Of a DNA stretch of 64,000 nt, positions 45,601-54,342 are shown one piece after another. The notes beneath the pieces were generated by a model. That model searched no databases, had not been told where the DNA came from, and saw nothing but the letters and a program-made list of their open reading frames with translations. This DNA is from Medicago truncatula (Eukaryota; Streptophyta; Magnoliopsida; Fabales; Fabaceae): contig NC_053042.1 of NCBI RefSeq assembly GCF_003473485.1, forward strand, positions 42,126,762 through 42,190,761. Direction: 5' to 3'. How positions within the stretch are numbered: position 1 is the stretch's first letter; every line of letters starts with the position of its first letter. The position numbers and the translations under genes were made by a program.

Positions 45601-47276
45601 GGAAAGGGACGAAACATAATTCATGGAGAATTTAATTAAAAATGACAAAGATTAAAACTAAAGTCTGATGCGTTCCTACGAGCTCCATTGGCAAATGTTA
45701 ATATGAGAGAGATTTTTTTTTAAGAAATGGTCAATTAATTGACTCATTAATACAACTTTAGAAAAACCCAAAAAATTAGGCATTTATTACCCCTTAAGCT
45801 GTGGAAGATTTCACAGGTTAGAAAAACCCTTCATAGTTTTAGCTTGAAAACTTAAATTCAAAAGTAGACCCACACAATATGAAACTTTTTTTTAGAACAA
45901 TTATATTTGAACATCCTTAATTGTTTTATACTCATTTAACACTTATTTTTTTTCTTCCTGTCATTTTACTACCTCATACATCTATCACATCATTTTCTTT
46001 CTCTCTAATAATAGATTAGATTTGGGTGTATAAAAATTATTTTCCCTTTTTTCATTTTCATATAATATTCTGATTGGATGGAGTAATAAATATGGTCATG
46101 AGTAAATAGATTGATTAATATGATTTTTCTCAATCCACTTTCATTTAAATTAAAACAAACAAAAATCATGAATAAGTTTTGAAAGAAAAAACTTGAGCTC
46201 TAAGAACAATTATTTAAAATAAAAACTTCCGCATAGAGCATCCAACACAAATATTCGAGATAGTAATACGATTAATCAAGATCCACTTTTATACACTTGC
46301 GTAGCATCTGGTTAATCGCGTTTAAAAATATGGTTAATTGAATTAAACATGATTTTTAAGATGAGTTTGGTACACAAGATGAGCTTCTCTCTTTTATTGT
46401 AAAGGTATGAAATTTTCATAATAACGATTAACCTCTATCGAAAAATATGTTTGGTATATATGATGAGTTTTTCATTTCAAACTGAATTTTCAATCTCTTA
46501 CATCTTGGATCAACGATCCAAGTGGATGCCCATAAAACATTTTTGTATTCGAGAAAGGATCTTTGAATAAAAAATCTCATTATAGTTTTATGTCATATTT
46601 TAATGATGAGTTTAGTATACAAATTATGTGAAAGTTTCCCCTTTTAAGACATTGTGTTGTGCATATAGTTACGGAGAAAACTAAAGTTAAGACTTGACCT
46701 TGAGTTTATCCATAGAGAAAGCAGGATTGAGTATCCTTCTGCGCCTAACCCATTCCACTCCATTGACAATTGCTAAACCTTCTCCTATCATGGTTACTAT
46801 CGAAGGCCTTGTTTTAGGCTTTGCATAAAAACCAAATTTATTTGATAAAATCTCTTTGGCCAGCTCTACATCAGAGATGCAAATCCTCGGTTCTGTTCCG
46901 TACCAATATAGAAATCTCTCCCCTGCATGCATGCATGGTGAAAAATTACTAAGAAAGTAAGAAAGAATCATACATATATATAGAAGAGAAATAAATTACC
47001 ATATAAGGAGGACCATATTTGGTAGTGAGGAAGAACCCTTTGAGTAATATCGTTTGAGTGTTTATCCATGACCATATTCCTTGCATCCTTCATCATTGTT
47101 TTGATATCATGAAGAGAACCTGAAACAAGTGAGTAAGGTGGTCCAATAACTCCTTGCTTTCGAAAGTGCCTAGTCATTGCATATGGTCTCCAGAAGAGAA
47201 TTACACAAACTCTCCAAATTTTTGACATCATCATAATAGTGAAAGTCACTATGGCAATAGCAATAAGATATCCCAT
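39666..47276 (-). CDS. Cytochrome P450, CYP709B-like (clan 72), 518 aa, five exons
   Basis: A membrane-bound haem monooxygenase. Minus-strand exons: 47276-47000, 46922-46699, 41273-41023, 40922-40550, 40097-39666. They join in one frame of 1557 nt ending TAA. The N-terminus ([20 protein letters not shown]) is an ER anchor. Then come GPPYSLVSG, the AGHETT oxygen-binding motif of helix I at residues 326-331, EALR (ExxR) at 382-385, FNPMRF, and the haem loop [10 protein letters not shown] with Cys464 as ligand. All key residues are intact. [24 protein letters not shown] and [12 protein letters not shown] fit CYP709B; other clan-72 families (CYP721, CYP734) fit less well. Substrate unknown. Exon 2 ends at a weak-looking AAG|GTCAAG donor. 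Intron 2 is 5.4 kb because of nested transposons (listed); the other introns are 77-452 bp. Correct removal of intron 2 is assumed from the intact frame. Confidence 0.9.
42766..45053 (+). mobile_element. Helitron (non-autonomous or 5'-truncated) with RPA-like pseudogene
   Basis: The 3' end is diagnostic: a 7-bp stem hairpin CCCGTGC-TTG-GCACGGG at 45025-45041, eight bases, then CTAG at 45050-45053 followed by the host T. This is the Helitron CTRR-T terminus. The 5' boundary is inferred: TC after A at 42765-42767 would fit insertion between A and T, but the RPA-like exon begins almost at once. The true 5' end may instead have been lost. No Rep/helicase sequence is present. Confidence 0.75.
42775..44160 (+). 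pseudogene. RPA1-like single-stranded DNA-binding protein gene of Helitron type, broken
   Basis: Plant Helitrons often carry a replication protein A 70-kDa-like gene with OB folds. Pieces in order: 42775-42801 (MDLVLMDRK), 42886-43153 (GDRIGASI, then [20 protein letters not shown] and [16 protein letters not shown]), 43338-43434 ([11 protein letters not shown]...IELDSNG), 43532-43657 ([19 protein letters not shown]), 43743-43827 ([20 protein letters not shown]), 43903-44037 ([30 protein letters not shown]), and an uncertain last piece near 44125. Breaks: a TGA at 42910-42912, and a 4-bp insertion near 43534 (TTACGTACCG) that shifts the frame before [10 protein letters not shown]. The N-terminal exons are absent. 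It lies opposite to the host P450 gene. Confidence 0.8.
45212..45829. mobile_element. MULE-type MITE in P450 intron 2, perfect 9-bp target duplication
   Basis: Ends: left GGATTTTTCTAACCCGTGCA, right reverse-complemented GGGTTTTTCTAACCTGTGAA. The inverted repeats extend at least 100 bp through AGCTTAAGGGGGTAATAAAT, GCCTAATTTTTTGGGTTTTT and TTAATGAGTC. Perfect 9-bp repeats TTCATAGTT flank it at 45203-45211 and 45830-45838. 618 bp, non-coding. It sits 70 bp beyond the right end of the other TIR element. Confidence 0.9.
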
Positions 47277-48924
47277 TTTTTATGTATGTTTCTATGTCTC
47301 TCAGTGTGTGAGTGAAATATATCTCCTAGATTTTTAGTGTGAGGTTGGTTAAATACTACTAAGTTGTTGATAAGAAGGGTCCACTTTGATAGTACTAGTC
47401 AATAAGAAGGGTCCACTTTGACGTTTCATATGTTTATTTTCATTATAAAAACAAATACAATTAGATAAGGTTTTTTTGAAAGAAAAAAAAAAATCAAAAA
47501 GTCTAATCTCATTATCAAGAGCAGTTTTAAATTTGGCTAATCGATCGACCTTAGTTATTTTGCCATTGACCATGGAATAATCTCTTAGATTTTTCTTTAT
47601 TGGTTAGTATATGTATAACCGATATTATGAGTGTATTTTTCGTTAGATCTTAACCTTCTTTTCTATCTTGTTTCTTCTTCCATTGATAAAAAAAGAGAAG
47701 CTATTATGGAAAAAATTTAAATATTTTTTTGAAAATAGATTGAATGTTTTTAAAAAGTTTAAGAGTTTTTTATGGCAAAATCTTATTTATTGATCAATAA
47801 AAAGTGGATAAAGTTATTCACGTTGAATTGACAACAATCAAAATGATTTATTTGTCTTCCATATCTATTTGCTTCAAATTTAAGGGACGTCAAAATAAAA
47901 TATAACAATGTAGGTTTATATTTTATTGTCAACAAGTTCACTGTTTTTAATTATTATAAAACTTATTTTCCTTAAAAATGATTAGAATTAAAAGTTTCAA
48001 CAAACAATCGAACACTAAATTTGAATGTGAAAATATCATTTATGTATAAGAAAACATAGTTATTTTTGTATGGTCACGATATTAAATGTACCCTGTTTTG
48101 ACACACAAATGAATTTTTTCAAAAGAGAAAAAAAAAAACTTATATTTCGGGAATATGTAACTCTTTGTGTGTTTCTAAGCATTATTATAAATTTAGTTTT
48201 GTGACCATGCAAGCAAGTCTTGCTCAAAAAACAAGTTAATGACATCTAGGGAAATATTTACTTGAGCAAAAAAAAAATTTAGACACACATATTAATGAAA
48301 ATATTAAAAAATAATTAAATGATGTAACTAAATTCTTTTATATTTATTTTTCTATTCATGTGAGTGTGTAAAAAGAATTATTTGTATTTGTTTCCAGCTT
48401 GACATCATGCATTATGCATTGGAAAATTGTGACATGGCTGCTGATGCATAAGATCTGCTGAAACATCATCTATGAGTCACTCAAATTGTGACATGACTAT
48501 GACAATTATATATCATGTGCATTCTTGAAAGGAAAATCAAAAGATTTGCGGCTCATATTCTTTTACTACCATTTTCCAAATCCAATAATAATTTTATAGG
48601 AATGCGACATTGTCCTTAATTCTTTAATTCTTTGACAATTAAGACGGACAAAAATATGAAATTCCTTAATCTTTCGCATGAAAAAACACTAAAAATTTGG
48701 AGCTAGTGACTTAGCCGCCTTACCTAGAAACTTCTTCGTGTTGTCTTATTGCACAAAGTACAAACAGAGATCAACTATTTTCTATGGAATGTTGCAATCC
48801 ACAATCCATACCTTGTAGAAAAAGAAACTAAAAAGAAAAGTTGAACAAATAATCTCACTCTCACATCAAACCGCCAAAGAGTCTTCGTCCTTTCCATAGA
48901 GATTTTAACATAATAAAAATAACA

Positions 48925-48972
<48 letters not shown>

Positions 48973-49333
48973 TGATTTTTATGAGAAGATATTCAAAACA
49001 ACTTTGTAGAAATTTTTTAAAATTTTACTCTTAAAAAAAGTCATACCAAAATGATGAAATACTTCAAAAAGAAAATTTATGAGAGCCCAAAAAAAATGGA
49101 ACACTCAAAATCATTTTTAAAACAAAATTTTTTAACAAACAGATCATTAGTATTATCAATAAGATAAAGAGGAACGATAACTAGCCACAAATTTTGGACA
49201 CAATACCAACACCATGGACAGTTTTGTCATTTTCACCTTATATCCAGGGTAATTATGTAAAAACACAACACACCATTTTTTTTATCTCTCCTCTGTACTA
49301 TTCTCGCTATCGTTTCTCTCTGTGAAAGTGAAC
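47277..49333. other. 5' flank of the P450 gene and spacer
   Basis: The first few hundred bases should hold the P450 promoter. GGGTCCACTTTGA occurs twice, at about 47379 and 47409, within a small local duplication (AAGAAGGGTCCACTTTGA). No other gene. A TA hairpin is listed separately. Confidence 0.4.
48913..48982. repeat. Palindrome centred on an (AT)n run
   Basis: A left arm ATAAAAATAACATTTTTAA and a right arm TTAAAAATGATTTTTAT enclose about 36 bp of alternating AT. The whole can fold as a cruciform. It may be a tiny decayed foldback element grown by microsatellite expansion. Confidence 0.8.
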
Positions 49334-50040
49334 CACCGCCGTCCTCACACAACCACAGTCACCATCGACCACCTCACCACCATCATCACCATCCTCAACA
49401 CCACCACTGTCACAATCTAAGGGGTGGAAGGTGGAATCGCAACATGGTGTGGCGCTGCTTGGTGGCGATTGAAGAACGCGGTGAAGAAAGGTTCGTGTTG
49501 CGAAGAGACAACACTCGCATTGTAAAACCTGGAGAGAGAGAGAGTTCAGTGTTTTTTGTTTTATTTTATTAATTTGTTTTTGGTAAATTAAACAAAAACC
49601 TTTTTTTTTTTTAAGTCAGGTGGGCCTATTTAAAAGTTATCTTAGTTAAAACCTTACCACCAGCTTATGTTTTTAAATCAGGTGAATAGCAACCTATTTA
49701 ATATCCCTGTGGTAAAGAGTGTTTTTTGTACTAGTGTCAGCACCACACCCCGTCCTCACACAGCCACCGTCACCATCGACCTTCTTACTGCCACTGTCAC
49801 CATCGTCTTCCCCACCAACAACGTCACCATCCTCCCAGCACACCCAGTCCTCACAACCACCATCATCCTCATCGGTCACAACCATCGACATTCTCATGCC
49901 GTTTGGATCTGGATGTTGTGGAGGTTGTCGGCATGCTTTCGGAGAGGAATTAGAGAGTGAATGTTCGGCAGTCGGAAGGATGCTTACCGGAGAGAAAGCG
50001 GAGGCTAAGTATGGATGTGAGAGAGTGAGGGTTGCAGAAA
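49334..50040. repeat. CACCATC-rich imperfect repeats
   Basis: Two regions, about 49334-49420 and 49744-49890, share CCGTCCTCACACARCCAC followed by strings of CACCATCNNC. They look like diverged copies of one unit about 410 bp apart. Long frames open on both strands here because the sequence is simple, not because it codes. Confidence 0.55.
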
Positions 50041-51541
50041 GTGTAGAGGAAGAGGGAGATAAAAAAAGAATAAACAAAAAAAAAAAATGTAAAAAATACC
50101 GTATAATATATACATGGTGTCTATATTGTGTCAAAATGTTTGTGTTCATTTATCATTTCTGTTATATCTAATATATATTTTGACATATTATGAGTGTCAC
50201 ATATTTAAAAAAGTAAATTGTTTTAAAATGAGTGGCCCTTCTAATTTTCAATGTAAACACTATTTTAAACTAATTAATACTATGAATATCACTTCAAAGT
50301 CGGTATTTTCTGTTACCGTAAAAAATATCCTATTTAAAAAACGGATAATACACAAATACTGAATACATGATAATGTTAAGTTAGTAAAATTGTTATTCCC
50401 TTTATTTCAGTTATTATAGTATTTTTATTATTATGTATTGGATTAGAGTAGGAGGAGGTAGTTGTAGCTTCACAATCATGTTTTCTTTAGTACCTCGTTA
50501 GTGAATAAGCTAGTAATATCATGTCTTCCTCTTGTTTAGAAGAAGTTGTGTTATTTGCACCACCGAAACTAGGACTATCACTGTAAAACCGTATAGCATT
50601 GTGAGTTGTACGCAAATTGAGATCTGTCAACCAAATCAAGGTATGAGTATCTATCATCCTCAATATTCAAAATTGGTATACTCACTTCTCCAACAAAGTG
50701 TACCAACAAATGTACACATCCTGGGTTGGGTTTATCACATTCATTATTCAACATTTTTTATCAGAAGAATCTGAAACATAATGTAAAAAGAAAAAAAATG
50801 AGTAAATAAGAGGCGTTAACTAGTCATGACAAAGAAGTGACAACAAAAGAAACACATCATATGAGTATTGCGTTTGAGTTATGAATAAATACATCATATG
50901 ATAAAGCTGGTCAAGTAATTGTTGCAGTCTAAATTACAATAGGAACTTATTATTACAACTAATTACAATATGAACTTGTTATTTCATCTAATTACAATCT
51001 GAATTTGAAGCGACGAATGATTGTAGTACTTTATTAAGATTAATCAAAACAAACATATCATTTATATGTATAGAATGAAGATTGAAGGTAACCTAACTCA
51101 CAATGAGAACGAAATGGGACGAAAACAGTGACGAGACGAAAACAACGGCGAGAAGAAAATGTGGGTCCAAAACAACTGCGAGCAGAAAATAATATTGAAC
51201 ACAGCACCACGAATTTGCAGAAAACAACGGCAAACAAGAATGAGAACGGTGATGAAAGAAATGATACATAATGCAACAGACAAGGATGAGTATGAAAGCA
51301 ATTATACCCAATGATTTAGCTGTTGTCCAATGCTTCCATGGAGGAACAACATCGATGATGAAAAAAATGAGAACAAGTTGCAGTAACAATGAGAAAAGAA
51401 ACTGAAAAGGTGAGTATGCAGTTTATAACCAGAGTACTTAAAAGGAATGAGAAGAGGTTTGACGGCGTTTCTCTTTTTCATTTGACGACAACTTAACGTT
51501 TCTAACGAGATTGGAGGTTTATAAGTCATTTAGAGAAGATG
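50041..51541. other. Gene-free spacer
   Basis: Between 51090 and 51260 the plus strand has purine-rich repeated words (GACGAAAACARYGRCGAGA), giving several overlapping minus-strand frames of under 100 codons with no recognised domain. Nothing else found. Confidence 0.3.
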
Positions 51542-51706
51542 AGTGTTATTTGAACAACCAATTTGGTGATAACTTATTTGACAACCATATTTTACAAAGA
51601 AAAAAGTGGTATTGGCACGGAAACCATGGCAATAGAGAGATAAAGTAAAAAATAATGCGAGTATGAGAGAGAAAGTTGTTGTAAAAGTTGATGTTCAAAT
51701 ATCATT
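51542..51706. mobile_element. MITE related to the one at 37536 (165 bp)
   Basis: The left end AGTGTTATTTGAACAACCAA and the right end reverse-complemented AATGATATTTGAACATCAAC form imperfect inverted repeats. Their consensus (AATGATATTTRAACATC) matches the ends of the 37536-37700 element, and the length is the same. More diverged than that copy. Confidence 0.5.
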
Positions 51707-51864
51707 TCTCTTTATCTTTAGTGAAACCTTAGATAAGGTGAATGTATTATTTCCCTTATTTATAAAGATTTTACTTAACAACCAACCTAACTTCGAATTA
51801 AAGACTCATGATTACTCACAAAAACTTTATAAGAGTTTTGGTGTTTTATCCCCTGTAAAATATA

Positions 51865-52029
51865 TTTTTTTGATTTATCCTCTGTAAAATATATTTTTTT
51901 TGGAATACCCCATAATAGGTCATAAAAAAACGACTTTTTTTTTTTTTTTTGAAAATTTTTTTCGTTTTTTATGACCTATTAGGAGGTATTCCAAAAAAAA
52001 AAATATTTTACAGAGATAAATCAAAAAAA
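51865..52029. repeat. Foldback (long inverted repeat) just upstream of the PPR gene
   Basis: The left arm (about 51865-51932) contains TTTTTGATTTATCCTCTGT, GGAATACCCC and AATAGGTCATAAAAAAACGA. The right arm (about 51962-52029) is its near-perfect reverse complement, with a T-rich loop of about 30 bp. It ends about 93 bp before the PPR start codon and could lie in its 5' UTR or promoter. Likely a MITE-like foldback element. Confidence 0.8.
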
Positions 52030-52122
52030 ATATTTTAAAAAAAATGACATATTGGAGGAAGAGAGTATTTAACAAAACTTGATGAGAAGTTAGGGGAATG
52101 GGTAATACCATTGTCATTGCCA

Positions 52123-54342
52123 ATGCCGATGATATCCTTCTCCAATTTGGTGTTTCGCAATCCCAATCTCAATCCTTACCTTACCACATTCACACGTCAA
52201 AAACACTCTCTTCCCATTCCCTTCACCACCTTCCTCCATCACCTCAAATCTCCACCAAATCTTCTCCAAACCAAAAAACTCCACGCTCTTCTTCTCATCC
52301 ATGGTTTCTTCCACCCATCTTCACCACACACTCCTCTTTGCTCACACCTTGTCAATGCTTACGTTAACTTTGGTTCCCACCATTACGCTTTTCTCTTCTT
52401 CTCTCAACTCCCCCACAAATCCAACCTTGCTTGGAACGCAATTCTCAGAGCTCTTATTGGCTCTAACAACTTCACTCTTTCCATTCAGTTTTATCACTCT
52501 ATGCTTAGACATGGTTTTGCACCAGATAATTACACATACCCACTTGTGCTAAAAGCTTGTTCTTCGTTGCAAGCTATTGAAATTGGAAGATGGGTTTATC
52601 ATAATATTCTGATTAATGAGGAAAAGGCTAATCTTTTTGTCCAGTGTGCTTTGATTGATATGTTTGTAAAATGTGAAAGTTTGGAAGATGCGCGTAAGGT
52701 GTTTGATGAAATGAATGTGAGAGATTTGGCGACTTGGACTGCGTTGATTTGTGGGAATGTGTGGAATGGTGAATGGGATGAAGCGGTTTTGTTGTTTAGG
52801 AAGATGAGATTGGAAGGTTTGAAGGCTGATTCGGTTATTGTGGCGTCTGTGTTGCCGGTTTGTGGGAGATTAATGGAGGGTTTGAAATTGGGGATGGCAA
52901 TGCACGGTTGTGCATTGAGGAGTGGTTTTGATAGTGATTTGTATGTTTCAAATGCTATCATTGATATGTATTGTAAATGTGGTTATCCAGATGAGGCTTG
53001 TCTTGTATTTAGTTATATGGTTTTTAGGGATATTGTTTCTTGGAGTACTTTGATTGCTGGCTACTCACAAAATGGCATGTATAAAGAGAGCTTTGAACTG
53101 TATGTTAGAATGGTGAATATGGGTTTAACAACTAATGAGATTGTCGTTTCTACTGTTCTTCCTGCTTTGGGAAAACTAAAGTTGTTCAAACAGGGGAAGG
53201 AAATGCATAACTTTGTTCTCAAACAAGGACTTTTAACGGATGTAGTTGTAGGAAGCGCTTTGGTTGATATGTATGCTAATTGTGGGTCAATCAAGGAAGC
53301 AGAGTCAATATTTAGGAACATGTTAGATATGGATATCATGGTATGGAATTCACTAATTGCTGGGTATAATCTAGTTGGTGATTTTCAGTCAGCATTTTTT
53401 ACCTTTAGAGAAATTTGGGTAGCAGAGCATAGGCCAAATCATATAACTTTAGTGAGTGTTCTTCCTATATGCACCCAAATAGGAGCTCTAAGACAAGGAA
53501 AGGAAATCCATTGTTATGCAACCAGAAGTGGTCTGGGATTAAATATTTCTGTTGGCAATTCTCTAATAGATATGTACAGTAAATGTGGATTTCTAGAACT
53601 CGGAGTGAAGGTCTTTAATCAGATGATGGTAAAGAATACCATAACATATAATACTATGATATCTGCTTGTGGAGCTCATGGCCTAGGAGAAAAGGGTTTG
53701 AAATTTTACGAGCAAATGAATGAAGCAGGAATGAAACCAAATAAAGTCACTTTTATTTCGCTGTTATCCGCATGTAGTCATGCAGGTCTTGTTGACAGAG
53801 GTTGGCTGTTGTATAATTCAATGGTTAATGATTATGGTATTAAGCCAGATATGGAGCACTACTCGTGTATGGTGGATCTCATTGGAAGAACAGGGGATCT
53901 TGATGGTGCATACAAGTTCATCACAACCATGCCTGTGACACCAGATGCGAATGTTTTGGGAAGCTTACTTGGTGCGTGCCGACTTCACAACAAAGTGGAA
54001 CTAGCTGATCAGCTCACTGCAGAACATATTTTCCAATTAAATACTGAGGATTCAGGCCACTATGTTCTTCTATCAAATTTATATGCCTCTGGGAAACGAT
54101 GGGAAGACATGTCAAAAGTGAGAAGCTTGATAAAGGATAAAGGGTTGGAGAAAAAACCAGGAAGTAGCTGGATTCAGGTGGGCCACAGCATTTTTGTCTT
54201 CCATGCTACGAGTATCTTTTATCCGGAACTGGCTAAGATTGAAGAAACTCTGGATAGCTTATTCTTGGTGATGAAAAATGAAGATTATATACTGGCTAAT
54301 CTGGGATTTTGTTCCCATGTTAATGACCCAATTTTAACTTAA
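52123..54342 (+). CDS. Pentatricopeptide repeat protein, PLS class with E motifs, 739 aa, single exon
   Basis: PPR proteins bind organellar RNA in a sequence-specific way; PLS-E members usually help with C-to-U editing or processing. The frame runs unbroken from ATG 52123 to TAA at 54340-54342 without introns, as is usual for the family. The N-terminus (MPMISFSNLVFRNPNLNPYL) is basic and Ser/Asn-rich, fitting a mitochondrial or plastid presequence. From about residue 60 come repeats with hallmark phrases: HSMLRHGFAPDNYTYPLVLK, VQCALIDMFVKCESLEDARK, VSNAIIDMYCKCGYPDEACL, VGSALVDMYANCGSIKEAES, VGNSLIDMYSKCGFLELGVK and VTFISLLSACSHAGLVDRGW. The C-terminus has the E motif region (HYVLLSNLYASGKRWEDMSK, KPGSSWIQVG) and an E+-like tail but no DYW domain, so editing would need a partner deaminase. 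The start at 52123 is chosen as the first in-frame ATG; an out-of-frame ATG lies upstream at 52098. Confidence 0.93.
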   Translation: MPMISFSNLVFRNPNLNPYLTTFTRQKHSLPIPFTTFLHHLKSPPNLLQTKKLHALLLIHGFFHPSSPHTPLCSHLVNAYVNFGSHHYAFLFFSQLPHKSNLAWNAILRALIGSNNFTLSIQFYHSMLRHGFAPDNYTYPLVLKACSSLQAIEIGRWVYHNILINEEKANLFVQCALIDMFVKCESLEDARKVFDEMNVRDLATWTALICGNVWNGEWDEAVLLFRKMRLEGLKADSVIVASVLPVCGRLMEGLKLGMAMHGCALRSGFDSDLYVSNAIIDMYCKCGYPDEACLVFSYMVFRDIVSWSTLIAGYSQNGMYKESFELYVRMVNMGLTTNEIVVSTVLPALGKLKLFKQGKEMHNFVLKQGLLTDVVVGSALVDMYANCGSIKEAESIFRNMLDMDIMVWNSLIAGYNLVGDFQSAFFTFREIWVAEHRPNHITLVSVLPICTQIGALRQGKEIHCYATRSGLGLNISVGNSLIDMYSKCGFLELGVKVFNQMMVKNTITYNTMISACGAHGLGEKGLKFYEQMNEAGMKPNKVTFISLLSACSHAGLVDRGWLLYNSMVNDYGIKPDMEHYSCMVDLIGRTGDLDGAYKFITTMPVTPDANVLGSLLGACRLHNKVELADQLTAEHIFQLNTEDSGHYVLLSNLYASGKRWEDMSKVRSLIKDKGLEKKPGSSWIQVGHSIFVFHATSIFYPELAKIEETLDSLFLVMKNEDYILANLGFCSHVNDPILT

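Noticed and set aside
49694..50171. Two overlapping ~150-codon frames on opposite strands
   Set aside because: Both arise from CACCATC/GATGGTG simple sequence, lack known domains and overlap head-on; composition explains them.
51058..51529. Several minus-strand hydrophobic frames of 67-98 codons
   Set aside because: They overlap each other in different phases over purine-rich repeated words; no conserved motif.
52111..52122. PPR start at the upstream TTG
   Set aside because: Nuclear plant genes normally start at ATG; the first in-frame ATG is at 52123.
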